Assembly (NCBI RefSeq): GCF_030582395.1
Contig: NZ_CP104383.1
Location: 186,001-250,000 of the forward strand
Direction: 5' to 3'
Origin: Ralstonia pickettii
Lineage (GTDB): Bacteria; Pseudomonadota; Gammaproteobacteria; Burkholderiales; Burkholderiaceae
Length of the DNA stretch: 64,000 bases
In this document: piece by piece, positions 46,860-56,618 of the stretch
Layout: the number at the start of each line of letters is the position of its first letter
Numbering within the stretch: position 1 is the first letter of the stretch
Position numbers and translations under genes: made by a program
The notes under the pieces: model-generated
What the model was told of the DNA's origin: nothing
The model's input: the letters and a program-made list of their open reading frames with translations, nothing else
The model's database searches: none

Positions 46860-47479
46860 TTGGAGCTCCCCGGCGCACTGGCGGACGGCGAACCGAATTC
46901 CACCTGGGGCGGCTTGGCAATGGCCGTCTCGTTGGCAACGGTGAAATTGGGCTTCTCCTGATAGCCGAAGGCCTTCGCGGTCAGATTCGATGGAAATGAG
47001 CGCACGGTCACGTTGTAGCTCTGTACCGATTGGATGTACCGATTTCGTGCAATGGTGATCCGGTTCTCGGTCCCCTCAAGCTGTGCTTGCAGATCGCGAA
47101 ACCCAGCATCTGCCTTCAACTGCGGGTAGTTCTCCGACACGGCAAGGAGTCGGGACAGCGATCCGGTCAACTGCTGCTGCGCCGACTGGAATCGGGCAAA
47201 CGCCTGCGGATCATTGAGCAACGCAGGCGAGGCTTGGATGGCGCCGACACGCGCGCGAGCCTCAGTCACCTCCGTCAACACCTCTTTCTCATGACTTGCG
47301 TAACCCTTGACCGTGTTGACCAGGTTCGGTACCAGGTCGGCGCGCCGCTGGTATTGGTTCACGACTTCAGACCAGCCTGCCTTGACCTGTTCATCCTGCG
47401 CTTGAATGGTGTTATAGCCGCACCCCGAGAGGCTGATTGCCAAAATTACCGCAACAACGACTGACCATGCTGCTCGCAT
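46856..47479 (-). CDS. lemA: LemA family protein
   Basis: 207 residues. N-terminal lipoprotein-like signal VVAVILAISLSGCGYNTIQ with a lipobox-like LSGC, then the LemA core DEQVKAGWSEVVNQYQRRADLVPNLVNTVKGYA and a coiled-coil rich body. GGAGG upstream of ATG 47479. LemA proteins are membrane-anchored helical proteins of unknown function often encoded with TPM proteins, as here. First gene of the lemA-TPM-TPM operon. An FNR-like site lies 153 bp upstream. Confidence 0.92.
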   Translation of the reverse strand: MRAAWSVVVAVILAISLSGCGYNTIQAQDEQVKAGWSEVVNQYQRRADLVPNLVNTVKGYASHEKEVLTEVTEARARVGAIQASPALLNDPQAFARFQSAQQQLTGSLSRLLAVSENYPQLKADAGFRDLQAQLEGTENRITIARNRYIQSVQSYNVTVRSFPSNLTAKAFGYQEKPNFTVANETAIAKPPQVEFGSPSASAPGSSK

Positions 47480-47631
47480 CAGACACCTCCATTTTCGAGA
47501 TTCTTAGCCCCGGAGGCATGGGAACACCGCGCATGGGCCAACCATGCCGTTCCTGCCACACAAGAGCCCATGCCGCTCCGGGTGTCCTGTTTCCATGCTA
47601 GTCACTCGGGCGGCGAATTTGTTGATGTCGC

Positions 47632-47645
47632 TCAAGGCCCACAAT
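47632..47645. promoter_or_regulatory. FNR/ANR-like box between lemA and the MAT gene
   Basis: TTGAT-GTCG-CTCAA, nine of ten consensus positions. 88 bp before the MAT start. Confidence 0.5.
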
Positions 47646-47733
47646 CGCGACCCCCGAGGGGACGGTCTTAATACCAAACTGGACTGCCAGTGAATAGAAT
47701 GACCCAATCGGATTTGGGCAGGAGCGTCTTATC

Positions 47734-48918
47734 ATGCGGACTGTCGGCGAAATTGCACTCTCCATCTCGACCACGTCGACGCTGGAAGCCACACAAACCG
47801 AAATTGCCGAGCACAAGGGCTTCGGCCATCCGGACAGCCTGTGCGATGGCGCCGTCGAGGCGGCAGCCTGCGCCCTATCCCGAGCCTATCTGCAAGCATA
47901 CGGAGCGATTCAGCACTTCAACCTGGATAAGGCGCTGTTAATCGGAGGCATCAGCCAGCCACGGTTCGGCGGCGGCAAAGTTCTGCGTCCCGCGCGGCTG
48001 ATCGTCTGCGGCCCCGTGACCGAGTTGCCGTCGGCTTCGGCCACGTCACTCGTCGAGCAATCCATCCGCGAATACCTGGTGGCAACCTTGGGAAAGGCAG
48101 GCAATGACATCGGCATCGAGCTTGTTTTGAGGCCTTCGGCGCCGAATCTTCAGCGTGTTATCCAGCAGGCGGCGCTTCCGCTGGCCAACGACACCTCCTT
48201 CGGCGTCGGGTACGCACCCCGCTCCCGACTCGAAGACACGGTCCTTTGCGCTGCGCGCGTCCTGCGCTCCAACGAATTTCGCAGCGCCTTTGATGCGGCT
48301 GGGGCGGATTTTAAGATCATGGGGCACCGGCTGGGCGCGCACTTCGGCCTTACCGTGGCGCTCGCACTCGTCGACCGAGACGTGGGAAGTATTGAAGACT
48401 ATTTCACACTCAAGGGCCGATTGGCAGCGTACCTGGCTGGGTGTCTGCCGACGGCGTGCCATATCGGGATCAACACCCTGGATGACCCAGCTACGCTTGA
48501 CGAGAGCGGAATTTACCTGACCGTGACCGGGTTAAGTGCGGAGCACGGCGACGATGGCGAGGTCGGCCGCGGCAATCGCGTCAACGGCTTGATCACGCCG
48601 TACCGCCCGATGTCATTGGAAGCGGCAGCGGGAAAGAATCCGGCCGCGCATGTCGGCAAGCTCTACAACGTGCTGGCACATCGATTGGCGGCGAGCATTC
48701 ATGCCGACATCGAAGGCGTGGATGAAGTGACGGTCAGGCTGCTCTCGGCAATCGGCCACCCGGTCGACCAGCCTCAGTTGGTGGCGATCGACCTTGCAGC
48801 GGCGGGTGGGTTCTCCGCTGCGCGGCAGCGGCAAGTTCGCGAGCTGACCGCGCAGCATTTGGCGGCGCTTCCAGCGCTGATACGGGAGTTGGCCACGGGT
48901 GCCATCGCCGTCTTTTAG
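47734..48918 (+). CDS. Archaeal-type methionine adenosyltransferase (SAM synthetase)
   Basis: 394 residues. Signatures of the archaeal MAT family, unrelated in detail to bacterial MetK: EHKGFGHPDSLCDGAVEAA, LIGGISQPRFGGGKV, NDTSFGVGYAPRSRLE and GRGNRVNGLITPYRPMSLEAAAGKNPAAHVGK. Family length about 400. Makes S-adenosylmethionine from methionine and ATP. ATG 47734 follows AGGAG ten bases upstream. Bacteria normally have metK for this, so it is an accessory, probably condition-specific, enzyme. SAM users in this window: the CFA synthase and two ICMT-like methyltransferases. Monocistronic, FNR-like box upstream. Confidence 0.93.
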   Translation: MRTVGEIALSISTTSTLEATQTEIAEHKGFGHPDSLCDGAVEAAACALSRAYLQAYGAIQHFNLDKALLIGGISQPRFGGGKVLRPARLIVCGPVTELPSASATSLVEQSIREYLVATLGKAGNDIGIELVLRPSAPNLQRVIQQAALPLANDTSFGVGYAPRSRLEDTVLCAARVLRSNEFRSAFDAAGADFKIMGHRLGAHFGLTVALALVDRDVGSIEDYFTLKGRLAAYLAGCLPTACHIGINTLDDPATLDESGIYLTVTGLSAEHGDDGEVGRGNRVNGLITPYRPMSLEAAAGKNPAAHVGKLYNVLAHRLAASIHADIEGVDEVTVRLLSAIGHPVDQPQLVAIDLAAAGGFSAARQRQVRELTAQHLAALPALIRELATGAIAVF

Positions 48919-48968
48919 CGGAGCGCTGCATCGTTGCTTTCGAGGCCCCATTGCTTGTAGCGGCGCCT

Positions 48969-50666
48969 CTAGAACTTTCCTGATCGCAGGATCGCAACCG
49001 CCCAAGCGAGGCCCATCACGCTGGCGACGACGAAACCCAGAAGCCCCAGCACTGGAATGCCCGCATAGTGCGGACCGCTGTGGAACGCCATGACGATTGA
49101 GGAGCCAATCACGACGCTCGCAATAATCAAGCTCAAGCTCAGCCGGTTGCTTGCACGGTCGATATGCGCTTCCAATCCTTGCAACTGGTCGTGTTTGATA
49201 TGCAGCGTCGCCTTACCGCTGCTGAGCGCCTCCACCGTGCGGTTCAGAATGTCGGGCAGCAAGGCGGCGGCGTGATGCAGCGCGCGCAAGGTGCGGAATC
49301 CCCTGCTGAACTCGGTCTGTACATTCGCCCCCTGCAATAGTTTGCGGCCGAGCAAATGCGGCGCATATTCCCGCAAGGACGCGAGTGCGTTGAAGTCCGG
49401 GGCGAGCGTCAACGCTTGCGATTCGACCAGCATGAACGCTTTCGAGACCAGCAGAAACTGGCGCGGCAGTTTGATCCGATGGCGCTGGCTGAGCAGCGCA
49501 AACTGGCGGACAATTTCGCCGAACGAATAGCCTTTCCCGGCGGCTTCGTAGTATGCGTCAAGTGCCTGCGAAGCATCGCGGGTAAATGCCTCACGATCCA
49601 CCCCCTCGGTCGCCACCCCCATCTCGAAATAGGCATCCACCATCCATGACACCTCGCCGGAACTGACGGCGAGAATCAACTGGGCCAAGGCTTCCTGATC
49701 ATAGGCGGACAGCCGTCCCATGATGCCAAAGTCATGAAAGCAAAGCCGGCCGTCCTCCAGCAAAAATACGTTGCCCGGATGCGGGTCGCCGTGAAAGAAG
49801 CCGTCCTCGAAGACCTGCTTCAAGAACGATGCCATCAGCGCCTGCGCCACGCGCCGTCGGCTCTCCTGTTCGGACGACGGAATATGCGTAAGCTTCTTGC
49901 CGAAACTGCGCTCCATGGTCAAGACACGTCGGCTGGTCTGCTCCCAAAAGATGCGGGGCACGAAGACGTGCTTATCATCCTGCAAATTCTCCCTCAGGAG
50001 ATCGCCGTTGCGCGCCTCGACTTGATAGTCCAATTCTTCGTTGATGAGCCGGGCAAACTCTTCCACCAGATCGCCCGGGCCAAATCGGCGACTCTCCGGC
50101 ACATACCGCTCCAGTTGACGGGCCAAGAAGCGCATGATCCTGACATCGGCATGAATGATGGGCTCGATGCCGGGGCGCTGCACCTTGACCACCACGCTGG
50201 TGCCGTCAATCAACTGCGCCGTATGGACCTGGCCGATCGACGCGGCAGCCAGGGGCGTCTCATCGAAACTGGTGAACAACGCGTGAACGGATTTGCCCAG
50301 TTCACGCTCGACAATCTCACGCGCCTGCTCGCCAGGGAAAACAGCGACATCATCCTGGAGCCGTTGCAGCTCCTCGATATAGACCTCCGGCAACATATCG
50401 CGCCGCAGGCTCAGAAGCTGGCCAAACTTGACGAACGCGGGCCCCAGCCCTTCGAGCGTAGCTCTCAGCCGCTTTGCATCCTGATCGGTCGCTTGCACCG
50501 CCTCAACTGAAGCTTCGAGTGCGTCACGGCCAATCCGTAGCCGCTCCACATAATGCGCCCACCCTGCCCCGGCCAATGCGCGCAGGATGTACAAGAGCCG
50601 TGGCAGTTCAGCGGGCACCCGCTCGCGCACCGCTGGTTCGGGATTCGCATGCGTTATGACGCCCAT
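48969..50666 (-). CDS. AarF/UbiB family atypical kinase
   Basis: 565 residues from ATG 50666 (AGGAGAAGGAAC upstream). Kinase-like motifs: [20 protein letters not shown] (KxGQ), [11 protein letters not shown] (Ala-rich loop), [11 protein letters not shown] (catalytic Lys), [10 protein letters not shown] and HDFG. Two hydrophobic helices at the very end ([37 protein letters not shown]) anchor it in the membrane as in UbiB. The family supports ubiquinone synthesis or lipid handling via ATPase activity. The housekeeping ubiB is normally in the ubi cluster; here it is convergent with MAT, so likely an accessory copy. Confidence 0.92.
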   Translation of the reverse strand: MGVITHANPEPAVRERVPAELPRLLYILRALAGAGWAHYVERLRIGRDALEASVEAVQATDQDAKRLRATLEGLGPAFVKFGQLLSLRRDMLPEVYIEELQRLQDDVAVFPGEQAREIVERELGKSVHALFTSFDETPLAAASIGQVHTAQLIDGTSVVVKVQRPGIEPIIHADVRIMRFLARQLERYVPESRRFGPGDLVEEFARLINEELDYQVEARNGDLLRENLQDDKHVFVPRIFWEQTSRRVLTMERSFGKKLTHIPSSEQESRRRVAQALMASFLKQVFEDGFFHGDPHPGNVFLLEDGRLCFHDFGIMGRLSAYDQEALAQLILAVSSGEVSWMVDAYFEMGVATEGVDREAFTRDASQALDAYYEAAGKGYSFGEIVRQFALLSQRHRIKLPRQFLLVSKAFMLVESQALTLAPDFNALASLREYAPHLLGRKLLQGANVQTEFSRGFRTLRALHHAAALLPDILNRTVEALSSGKATLHIKHDQLQGLEAHIDRASNRLSLSLIIASVVIGSSIVMAFHSGPHYAGIPVLGLLGFVVASVMGLAWAVAILRSGKF

Positions 50667-50762
50667 GTTCCTTCTCCTCGTTGCCCACCTTCCCCATTGC
50701 CGCGCCATGCACGCATCCGAGCCCAGCTTTCCGGACGTCGACAGCCGGCAAGCACTATCGTT

Positions 50763-51908
50763 TTAGAAGAACCACTGTATCTGCGTGTAGTAGATGTGAT
50801 GGAAATGTCCAAACTCACTGCCACTGCTGCCCATAAAGAACTGGGCGCCGATCTGCCAGTCGAGATTCGTCTTGATCGAATAGGTCAGCAGGGGCGAAAC
50901 GAAACGGCTATGGTCGTCCAAATTGACCACCACATAGCCCTCCCACTTGAGCAGCGGCGTGATTTCGTAGCTCATGTAGCCACCAGCATAGTGCTTGGCA
51001 ACGCTGCGAATCTTGCCGGTCAACAGCGACGTGAAATCGTACGCGGCGGCATTGGTCGTGCCGGCGCCGTTGTAGTAGAGCTCGGCGCTAAGCGTGAGCG
51101 TGTTCGCAAACGCATAATCGAGCGCGAGAACGGCACGTTGATAGGTCGAGCCAGTCTTGGCACGCACTTGCGTGAACTCACCACGAATGCCCGCCGTGCC
51201 GATCTGCCCCGCGAGATCGAAGCCGGCGACCTGCTCATTGCCGAAGCGCCCGCCGACAATGGAATAGTCCACGCCATGCGTGTTGGCGTGCCAATTGAAT
51301 GCCGCGCTGGAGTCCGCGCCACCGTGCCCCGGCGCGTACACAGCGCTGATGCGGGAGATGGGCCCCAGCTTGTGCTCGGCCAGCACCGCGTCGACACCCA
51401 CGCGCTCCTCGCGCTCGATGGCAGTCGGGTTCAGGGGGTTCAGCAGGTCGAGCGGGCTCCAGAAACGGCCCGTTCCCCATGCGATGCGCTGCCGCCCGAT
51501 GCGCACATCGGTGTCGCCCGATGACAGGGTGACGTTGCCGCGATACAGCCGGTGCTGGCCGTAGTACGAGCCGCCACGCAGGTAATTGCCGTCGAGATCC
51601 AGGTACTGATCCGGCGCGAGACTGCTCTGGCTTGCGAACTGTGCGGTGTGCAGGTAGCTGCCGAACAGCAATTCGTTGTCGTACTGCAGATCCACGGCGA
51701 CGTGCTCGGAGAGCTTGCCCTGCAACTGCAGCCGCAGGCGATTGAGATCGAGCAGATAGCGTTGCCCGCCGGGCACGATGGTTTCCGATTCCTCCAGCAA
51801 GCTCTTGTAGTAACCGGAAAATTTCAACCCGGACTGCGACGTCTCCTGCGCCGAGGCTCCGAAGGCCAGAGCCGCCAGAAGTCCGAACGGCACGGCTTGC
51901 TTAAACAT
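50763..51908 (-). CDS. Outer-membrane beta-barrel protein
   Basis: 381 residues from ATG 51908, which overlaps the permease stop. Signal peptide FGLLAALAFGASA, then a beta-rich body (LNRLRLQLQGKLSEHVAVDLQYDNELLFG, GDTDVRIGRQRIAWGTGRFWSPLDLLNP) ending in aromatic IQWFF, as expected for an outer-membrane barrel; resembles DUF1302/porin-like proteins. Last gene of the ABC operon 56128-50763. It may be the outer-membrane partner of the exported lipid or lipoprotein path. Confidence 0.85.
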   Translation of the reverse strand: MFKQAVPFGLLAALAFGASAQETSQSGLKFSGYYKSLLEESETIVPGGQRYLLDLNRLRLQLQGKLSEHVAVDLQYDNELLFGSYLHTAQFASQSSLAPDQYLDLDGNYLRGGSYYGQHRLYRGNVTLSSGDTDVRIGRQRIAWGTGRFWSPLDLLNPLNPTAIEREERVGVDAVLAEHKLGPISRISAVYAPGHGGADSSAAFNWHANTHGVDYSIVGGRFGNEQVAGFDLAGQIGTAGIRGEFTQVRAKTGSTYQRAVLALDYAFANTLTLSAELYYNGAGTTNAAAYDFTSLLTGKIRSVAKHYAGGYMSYEITPLLKWEGYVVVNLDDHSRFVSPLLTYSIKTNLDWQIGAQFFMGSSGSEFGHFHHIYYTQIQWFF

Positions 51909-54393
51909 GGCGTATCGCTTGCACTGGATCGAGCCGCGCCGCCTTGGCCGCGGGATAGAGCGAAACCAGCACGCCGGCAATCAACAGCGCAATACCCGGC
52001 GGGACCACCGTCGCACCGAAAATGCGCGGATAAACGATGCCGGTCAACCCGGGGATGGCGGAATATCCGGCGAAGAAGCTCGACAGGTCCATACCGGCAT
52101 GCCCAAGATACAGCACCAGCGCAATGCCGGCGCCATACCCGACGGCAGACGCGATCAACAGCAAGGCGATGGACTCATATACGACCATGCGCCTCAAGGC
52201 GGCGGGCGACGTGCCAAGCGCCAGCATCACGCCAAACTCGCGCGTGCGCTCGGTGACGGCCATGAACACGGTATTGATGACCGACGTGGTAATCACCAGA
52301 AGCAGCACCGCCAGGATGATACTGCTCACCACGCGCAGGAGCCGGACCATGTCTTCGAGCTGCGGCAAGAGTTCCTGCCACGGTATCAGCGTCACGTCGG
52401 TGCCACCGATACGCGCGCGTAGCAGGGCAACGGCAGCGGACACGTGCGCGCGATCCTCCAGCCGGACATTGATGGTGGAAACGCGTGAACCGAGCGCAAG
52501 CAACGACTGCGCCGCTGGCAGCGTGACAAAAGCAAATGCGCCATCGAAACTGGCACTTTCCGTCGAGAAAATGCCCCCCACCCCGTAGGCTGCCGTGCCG
52601 AGCTCGCCGTTGGCGGCCTGGGCCATGACGACGATCTTCTCGCCCAGGCGGACACCGAGCTTGTCGGCGAGCCTGCGGCCAATCATGACTTCGCGATCGG
52701 CGCCAGGTATGAGCGCCCGTCCCTGGACAACCGTGCGGGAAATGAACGTGACCTTAGCCTCCGCCACCGGATCGATGCCGATGAGCATGATGCCTTCGGA
52801 TTTCGAGGCCGTGCTGGCCAACGCCTGGACCTGGGTGCGCGGCGCAGCCGCAATCACGCCAGGCGTGCCCCGGACGGCTTGCAGCAGCGAGACGGCATCG
52901 TCGATGGCAAGCTCGGGGGCATAATCCTTGCGAAAGCCCTTGCGTTCGACCTGGATGTGCCCCGTCAGATAACGCGTGGAGTTCTCGATCGTCTGGTCGA
53001 AGAATCCGTCGAAAAACCCCAGGATGAAGACAAAGCCCACGATGCCGAAGGCAGCGCCTGCGGCCATGAGGGCCGTGCGGCGTGGATTGCGCAGCAGGTT
53101 GCGCAGTGCGAGCAGCACGAACACCGGCAAGCGGGAATCGCCCGTGTTTCGTGACGACACCCGCATGGCAGCGGGTAGCCCGCGAATCGCCTCGATGGGC
53201 CGCAACTGCACGGCCTTGGCAGCGGGATACAGTGCCGCCAGCCCGGCAATGACGAAGACCGCCACTGACAGCACGACGCCACGCTCGGCGCTCACCACCG
53301 GATAGACGACGTCGGACAGCCCGGGCATCGTGCGCAGCCCGGCTTCAAAACCGTGCAGATGGATACCCGCGCGCGCGAAATACGCCGTCACTGTCCAGCC
53401 GACGGCGTTGCCGACGATCAGGCCAACGATGCCCAGAAGGATCGATTCATACAGGACCAGCCGAAGCACGCGCGTGCGGCTCATGCCGACGGCAAGCATG
53501 ATGCCGAATTCGCGCGTGCGCTCCATCACGGACATCAGCACAGGATTCGCCACCGCGAAGACGACCACCACGAAGAACACCAACAGCACCACGTAGGTCG
53601 TGACCTCGTGAAAGCGCGAACTGACCGCTACCATCGGTAGCAGCCGTGGCCACCCCACGACTTCGTAACGATCTCCCAGGCGCTCGGCGAGCCCCGCGCT
53701 GACCGGCTCCAGGCGCGAGCGCTCGCGCAGCCGCAGGGCGATGGCGGTGGCGCCACCGGGCGCGGAGAGAAACTCCCGCACAACAGGCAGCGGCATCACG
53801 GCGACGTAGCCGTCGAGATCGTCGATCTTGCTGCGGAAGATGCCGCGCACCGGATACTTTCCGCTCGATATCGAGCCGTCGTAGCCCTGCCCCACGAACA
53901 CGATGTTCTGCCCGGGCCGCACCGCGAGCGCTTCAGCAAGCATCTCCCCGATCAGCACGCCGGGCGCGCCGGTCGTCAGCGGCTGCCCGGCCACGATGGC
54001 GTCCGAGAGCATCGTCACCTGCGCCTCGTCTGCCGGCTCGACGCCGACGAGCATGAGGCCGCGCGACTTGTCGCCCCGGCTGGCCAGCGCTTTGGTTTCC
54101 AGGCGGATGCTGGCGGCTGCCACCCCAGCCTCGTTGCGCACGGCATGCAGGATGGGGGCCGAGTCTGGCATGGCGAGATCAAGGATCGGATCGTCGTGGT
54201 AGCCCTTGAGATGCACCTGCGCATCGCCGGCGAAATACCGCGTGGTGTTCTCGACCATCTCGCGGTTCATGCCAGCGGTGAATCCCCAGTTGAAGATCAT
54301 CGCCGCTAGGCCGATGGCGATCGACGAGATGGTGATGGCGGAACGCCTGCGGTTGCGCAGCACATTGCGCACGGCGAGTGGCAGCAGCATCAT
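51901..54393 (-). CDS. ABC transporter permease, double FtsX (MacB/LolCE-like)
   Basis: 830 residues; two tandem MacB periplasmic-core/FtsX units. Helix 1 about 17-38 (RSAITISSIAIGLAAMIFNWG), helices 275-390, second unit from about 410 (LRNLLRNPRRTALMAAGAAF, VTERTREFGVMLALGTSPAALRR), final helices near 790-815. Repeated ERTREFG-MLA-G motifs are typical of FtsX permeases. Works with the ATPase encoded just upstream (4-bp ATGA overlap). Fusion of two permease halves in one chain, resembling a LolC-LolE fusion, so probably lipid/lipoprotein extraction from the inner membrane. Confidence 0.92.
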   Translation of the reverse strand: MMLLPLAVRNVLRNRRRSAITISSIAIGLAAMIFNWGFTAGMNREMVENTTRYFAGDAQVHLKGYHDDPILDLAMPDSAPILHAVRNEAGVAAASIRLETKALASRGDKSRGLMLVGVEPADEAQVTMLSDAIVAGQPLTTGAPGVLIGEMLAEALAVRPGQNIVFVGQGYDGSISSGKYPVRGIFRSKIDDLDGYVAVMPLPVVREFLSAPGGATAIALRLRERSRLEPVSAGLAERLGDRYEVVGWPRLLPMVAVSSRFHEVTTYVVLLVFFVVVVFAVANPVLMSVMERTREFGIMLAVGMSRTRVLRLVLYESILLGIVGLIVGNAVGWTVTAYFARAGIHLHGFEAGLRTMPGLSDVVYPVVSAERGVVLSVAVFVIAGLAALYPAAKAVQLRPIEAIRGLPAAMRVSSRNTGDSRLPVFVLLALRNLLRNPRRTALMAAGAAFGIVGFVFILGFFDGFFDQTIENSTRYLTGHIQVERKGFRKDYAPELAIDDAVSLLQAVRGTPGVIAAAPRTQVQALASTASKSEGIMLIGIDPVAEAKVTFISRTVVQGRALIPGADREVMIGRRLADKLGVRLGEKIVVMAQAANGELGTAAYGVGGIFSTESASFDGAFAFVTLPAAQSLLALGSRVSTINVRLEDRAHVSAAVALLRARIGGTDVTLIPWQELLPQLEDMVRLLRVVSSIILAVLLLVITTSVINTVFMAVTERTREFGVMLALGTSPAALRRMVVYESIALLLIASAVGYGAGIALVLYLGHAGMDLSSFFAGYSAIPGLTGIVYPRIFGATVVPPGIALLIAGVLVSLYPAAKAARLDPVQAIRHV

Positions 54394-55094
54394 GGCGGTC
54401 GGCGCTCATCGGCTTCGATCCGGCCGTCACGCAGGCGAATGACCCGCCGCGCGCGTTCGACCACCATCGGGTCGTGGGTGGAGAACACGAACGTCACGCC
54501 GCGCCGTTCATTCATGGCCTTCATCATGTCCATGAGCGCGGCGCCGGCTTTGGAATCCAGATTGGCGGTCGGCTCATCGGGCAGCACGATGATCGGCTCG
54601 GCCGCGATGGCGCGCGCCACCGCCACGCGCTGCTGCTGCCCACCGGAGAGTTGCTGCGGACGCCTGTGCTCCATCCCTTCCAATCCCAGTTCCTTGAGCA
54701 GCGTCATGGCGCGGTCCCGGCGCTGCATCTCTGGCACCCCCTGCAACAGCATCACGAATTCCACGTTTTCTAGCGCGGAAAGAACGGGAATCAGATTGAA
54801 CTCCTGGAAGACGAAGCCGATCTTGCGCAAGCGGATGTCCGAAAGCGCGGCTTTACCCAGTGTCCCGATCTCGCTGCCGTCGACCCAGACATGGCCTTCG
54901 GTGGGTGAGTCCAAGCCACCGATCACGTTCAGGAGCGTTGTCTTGCCCGAGCCGGACGGCCCTACCAGCACCGCAAAGTCGCCTTTGCGGATTTCCAGAT
55001 TGATATGCTGCAGCGCATGCACGACGCTGGCACCTTGCCGATACAGCCTGGAGACACCTACGAGCTTGACGACTGTATCGGCTGCAGCATTCAT
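54390..55094 (-). CDS. ABC transporter ATP-binding protein (LolD/MacB type)
   Basis: 234 residues: Walker A LVGPSGSGKTTLLN, Q-loop GFVFQEFNLIPVLSALENV, signature LSGGQQQRVAVARAIA, Walker B IIVLPDEPTANLD, H-loop FVFSTHD. LolD/MacB subfamily by QEFNLIP and length. Start overlaps the stop of the lipoprotein-sorting gene and its stop overlaps the permease start (ATGA both), so all are coupled. Energises the double FtsX permease. Confidence 0.94.
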   Translation of the reverse strand: MNAAADTVVKLVGVSRLYRQGASVVHALQHINLEIRKGDFAVLVGPSGSGKTTLLNVIGGLDSPTEGHVWVDGSEIGTLGKAALSDIRLRKIGFVFQEFNLIPVLSALENVEFVMLLQGVPEMQRRDRAMTLLKELGLEGMEHRRPQQLSGGQQQRVAVARAIAAEPIIVLPDEPTANLDSKAGAALMDMMKAMNERRGVTFVFSTHDPMVVERARRVIRLRDGRIEADERRPP

Positions 55095-55894
55095 GGCTTT
55101 TGCAGATTGCGCTGCGTAAAGCGTTCGTCGTCAATCGGCTGGTCGTAGCGCGCGGCCTTGACGACGATCACGGTTGCGTGGCCTGGATCATTCACGGGGC
55201 GCATTTCCCATTTGGTCGGAATGGTGCGGCCACCCATCGGGCCAACGTCGGAGAACGTCAGGACCCGCACCAGTTCGTTGCGCTCGTTGTAGTAATACTG
55301 CTTGAGCGGAATCGTATCCGCTTGCCGAATCCAGTAGAGAATCTTTCCCCACACGACGGCGGCATCCGGCTTGGGAATCGATTCAATCACGTAAGACGCG
55401 GCGCCGTTCAGCACCTCCGTGCGGAGAACCCGATGCGTGTAGTCATCCACGGCGCTGCTTTGCTTGACCAAGTCGTCGTTGGTGAAGTCGGAGCCCATCC
55501 AGGGCTGCAGCATCATCGACGGCGGAATCTTGATGGTGCGCTCGATGTTGGGCAGGTAGTTCCACATCTCCGAGCCGATACGCAGCGACCCAATACCGGC
55601 CTCCTTGGCCGGCGCCAGAACGCGGATGAACGAGCGCCGCGGCCGCTCCATCCAGGCGCGCAGGTCAAGCGCGCGCTGCCAGCGCGGTGTGGTGATCGTC
55701 ATCTGGAACTCGCCTTGCAGCGTCTTGCCCCACAGCAGGGTATCGACGCGATCGACGAGCGTGCGGCCGTCTGGTTCCTCAGCCCAAGCCCCACCCACCA
55801 TGCATGCGGCAGCAAACGCCACAAGGCACGCGGACACCAGAGAGGGAATGGCCTTGCGAACCATGGTGCCATCCGGGCAGCTGAACGATTTCAT
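55091..55894 (-). CDS. Outer membrane lipoprotein-sorting protein (LolA-like)
   Basis: 267 residues. Signal peptide AIPSLVSACLVAFAAACMVGGAWA; the first ATG (55894) gives a longer n-region, an internal ATG at 55864 is an alternative start. The mature part has the LolA/LolB-like pattern of this COG: QMTITTPRWQRALDLRAWMERPRRSF, WNYLPNIERTIKIPP, WGKILYWIRQADTIPLKQYYYN, PTKWEMRP. Likely carries a lipid or lipoprotein in the periplasm between the ABC permease and outer membrane protein of the same operon. Confidence 0.9.
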   Translation of the reverse strand: MKSFSCPDGTMVRKAIPSLVSACLVAFAAACMVGGAWAEEPDGRTLVDRVDTLLWGKTLQGEFQMTITTPRWQRALDLRAWMERPRRSFIRVLAPAKEAGIGSLRIGSEMWNYLPNIERTIKIPPSMMLQPWMGSDFTNDDLVKQSSAVDDYTHRVLRTEVLNGAASYVIESIPKPDAAVVWGKILYWIRQADTIPLKQYYYNERNELVRVLTFSDVGPMGGRTIPTKWEMRPVNDPGHATVIVVKAARYDQPIDDERFTQRNLQKP

Positions 55895-55903
55895 GGCATC
55901 CGA

Positions 55904-56128
55904 CTAGCCAGGACGGCCAGACCCTTGCCGTGGCCATTCGACAAATGCCAGCACCCAAAGCCCGATCAGGTTGAAGAATGGCACCAGCACCAGAATGGCC
56001 CAAAAAGGCGACAACCCGATCCGCATCAGGATTCGGCCGATGGGATACAGCAATACCACCGCCATGACGGCAAACGTGATCCAGTGAGCGAGACCATAGC
56101 CGGCCATGTCGAACCCGTGAACCATCAT
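55904..56128 (-). CDS. Small membrane protein of the ABC operon
   Basis: 74 residues from ATG 56128 with GGAGG upstream (ATG 56125 also possible). Two helices: LAHWITFAVMAVVLLYPIGRIL and LSPFWAILVLVPFFNLIGLWVLAF. No family name recognised; it begins the operon for the lipid-sorting ABC system, with a 10 bp gap to the LolA-like gene. Confidence 0.75.
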   Translation of the reverse strand: MMVHGFDMAGYGLAHWITFAVMAVVLLYPIGRILMRIGLSPFWAILVLVPFFNLIGLWVLAFVEWPRQGSGRPG

Positions 56129-56201
56129 CGTGCACCTCCTCGTGAAACCCAAGGTGTAACCCCAAGCACAATTCACGTTACACCTTTATGGGCGGCATCG
56201 C

Positions 56202-56215
56202 TTTACCTGGATCAA
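56202..56215. promoter_or_regulatory. Weak FNR/ANR-like site upstream of the ABC operon
   Basis: TTTAC-CTGG-ATCAA: the right half is perfect, the left half matches at three of five positions. 74 bp before the start at 56128. Confidence 0.35.
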
Positions 56216-56501
56216 GGCATATTCGATCCAATTGCGTAGCAGGTAATAGCTTACCCGTCGCCATTTCAGCCCCCATGTGCCAGAAACATGCACCTGAAGA
56301 TCAAGCAACTGGAATGCATGACAGAAAAGTCACCTTCCGGTCAGCTTCCCATCGGGAAGCAGTTGGCAGACTGCCGATACCCCGCTCATGGAAACCATCC
56401 CCGCACCCACCGCCCCTGCCCAAGAGCATTGGGGCATGGCGTACGAGACCAAACATCCTGCTATTGGCTGGGTGAAATGAGACATGGAGCGCCGATCCGG
56501 C

Positions 56502-56515
56502 TTGACATGGATCAA
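56502..56515. promoter_or_regulatory. FNR/ANR-like box upstream of the His-rich secreted protein
   Basis: TTGAC-ATGG-ATCAA, nine of ten consensus positions, 103 bp before the GTG start at 56619. Confidence 0.6.
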
Positions 56516-56618
56516 GCCACGGTCGCTATCCAGCAGGAGTCAGTGCAATAGTGGCCCCTCATCACCCAGAATGGACTGCAAAACTGAACCGCCAACTTTT
56601 ATCGCTAGGAGACACAAC

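Larger units (their letters stand above)
56129..56618. other. Divergent intergenic region with two FNR-like sites
   Basis: 490 bp without a credible gene. Contains a weak FNR-like site at 56202-56215 near the ABC operon start and a strong one at 56502-56515 near the plus-strand gene. Confidence 0.5.
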
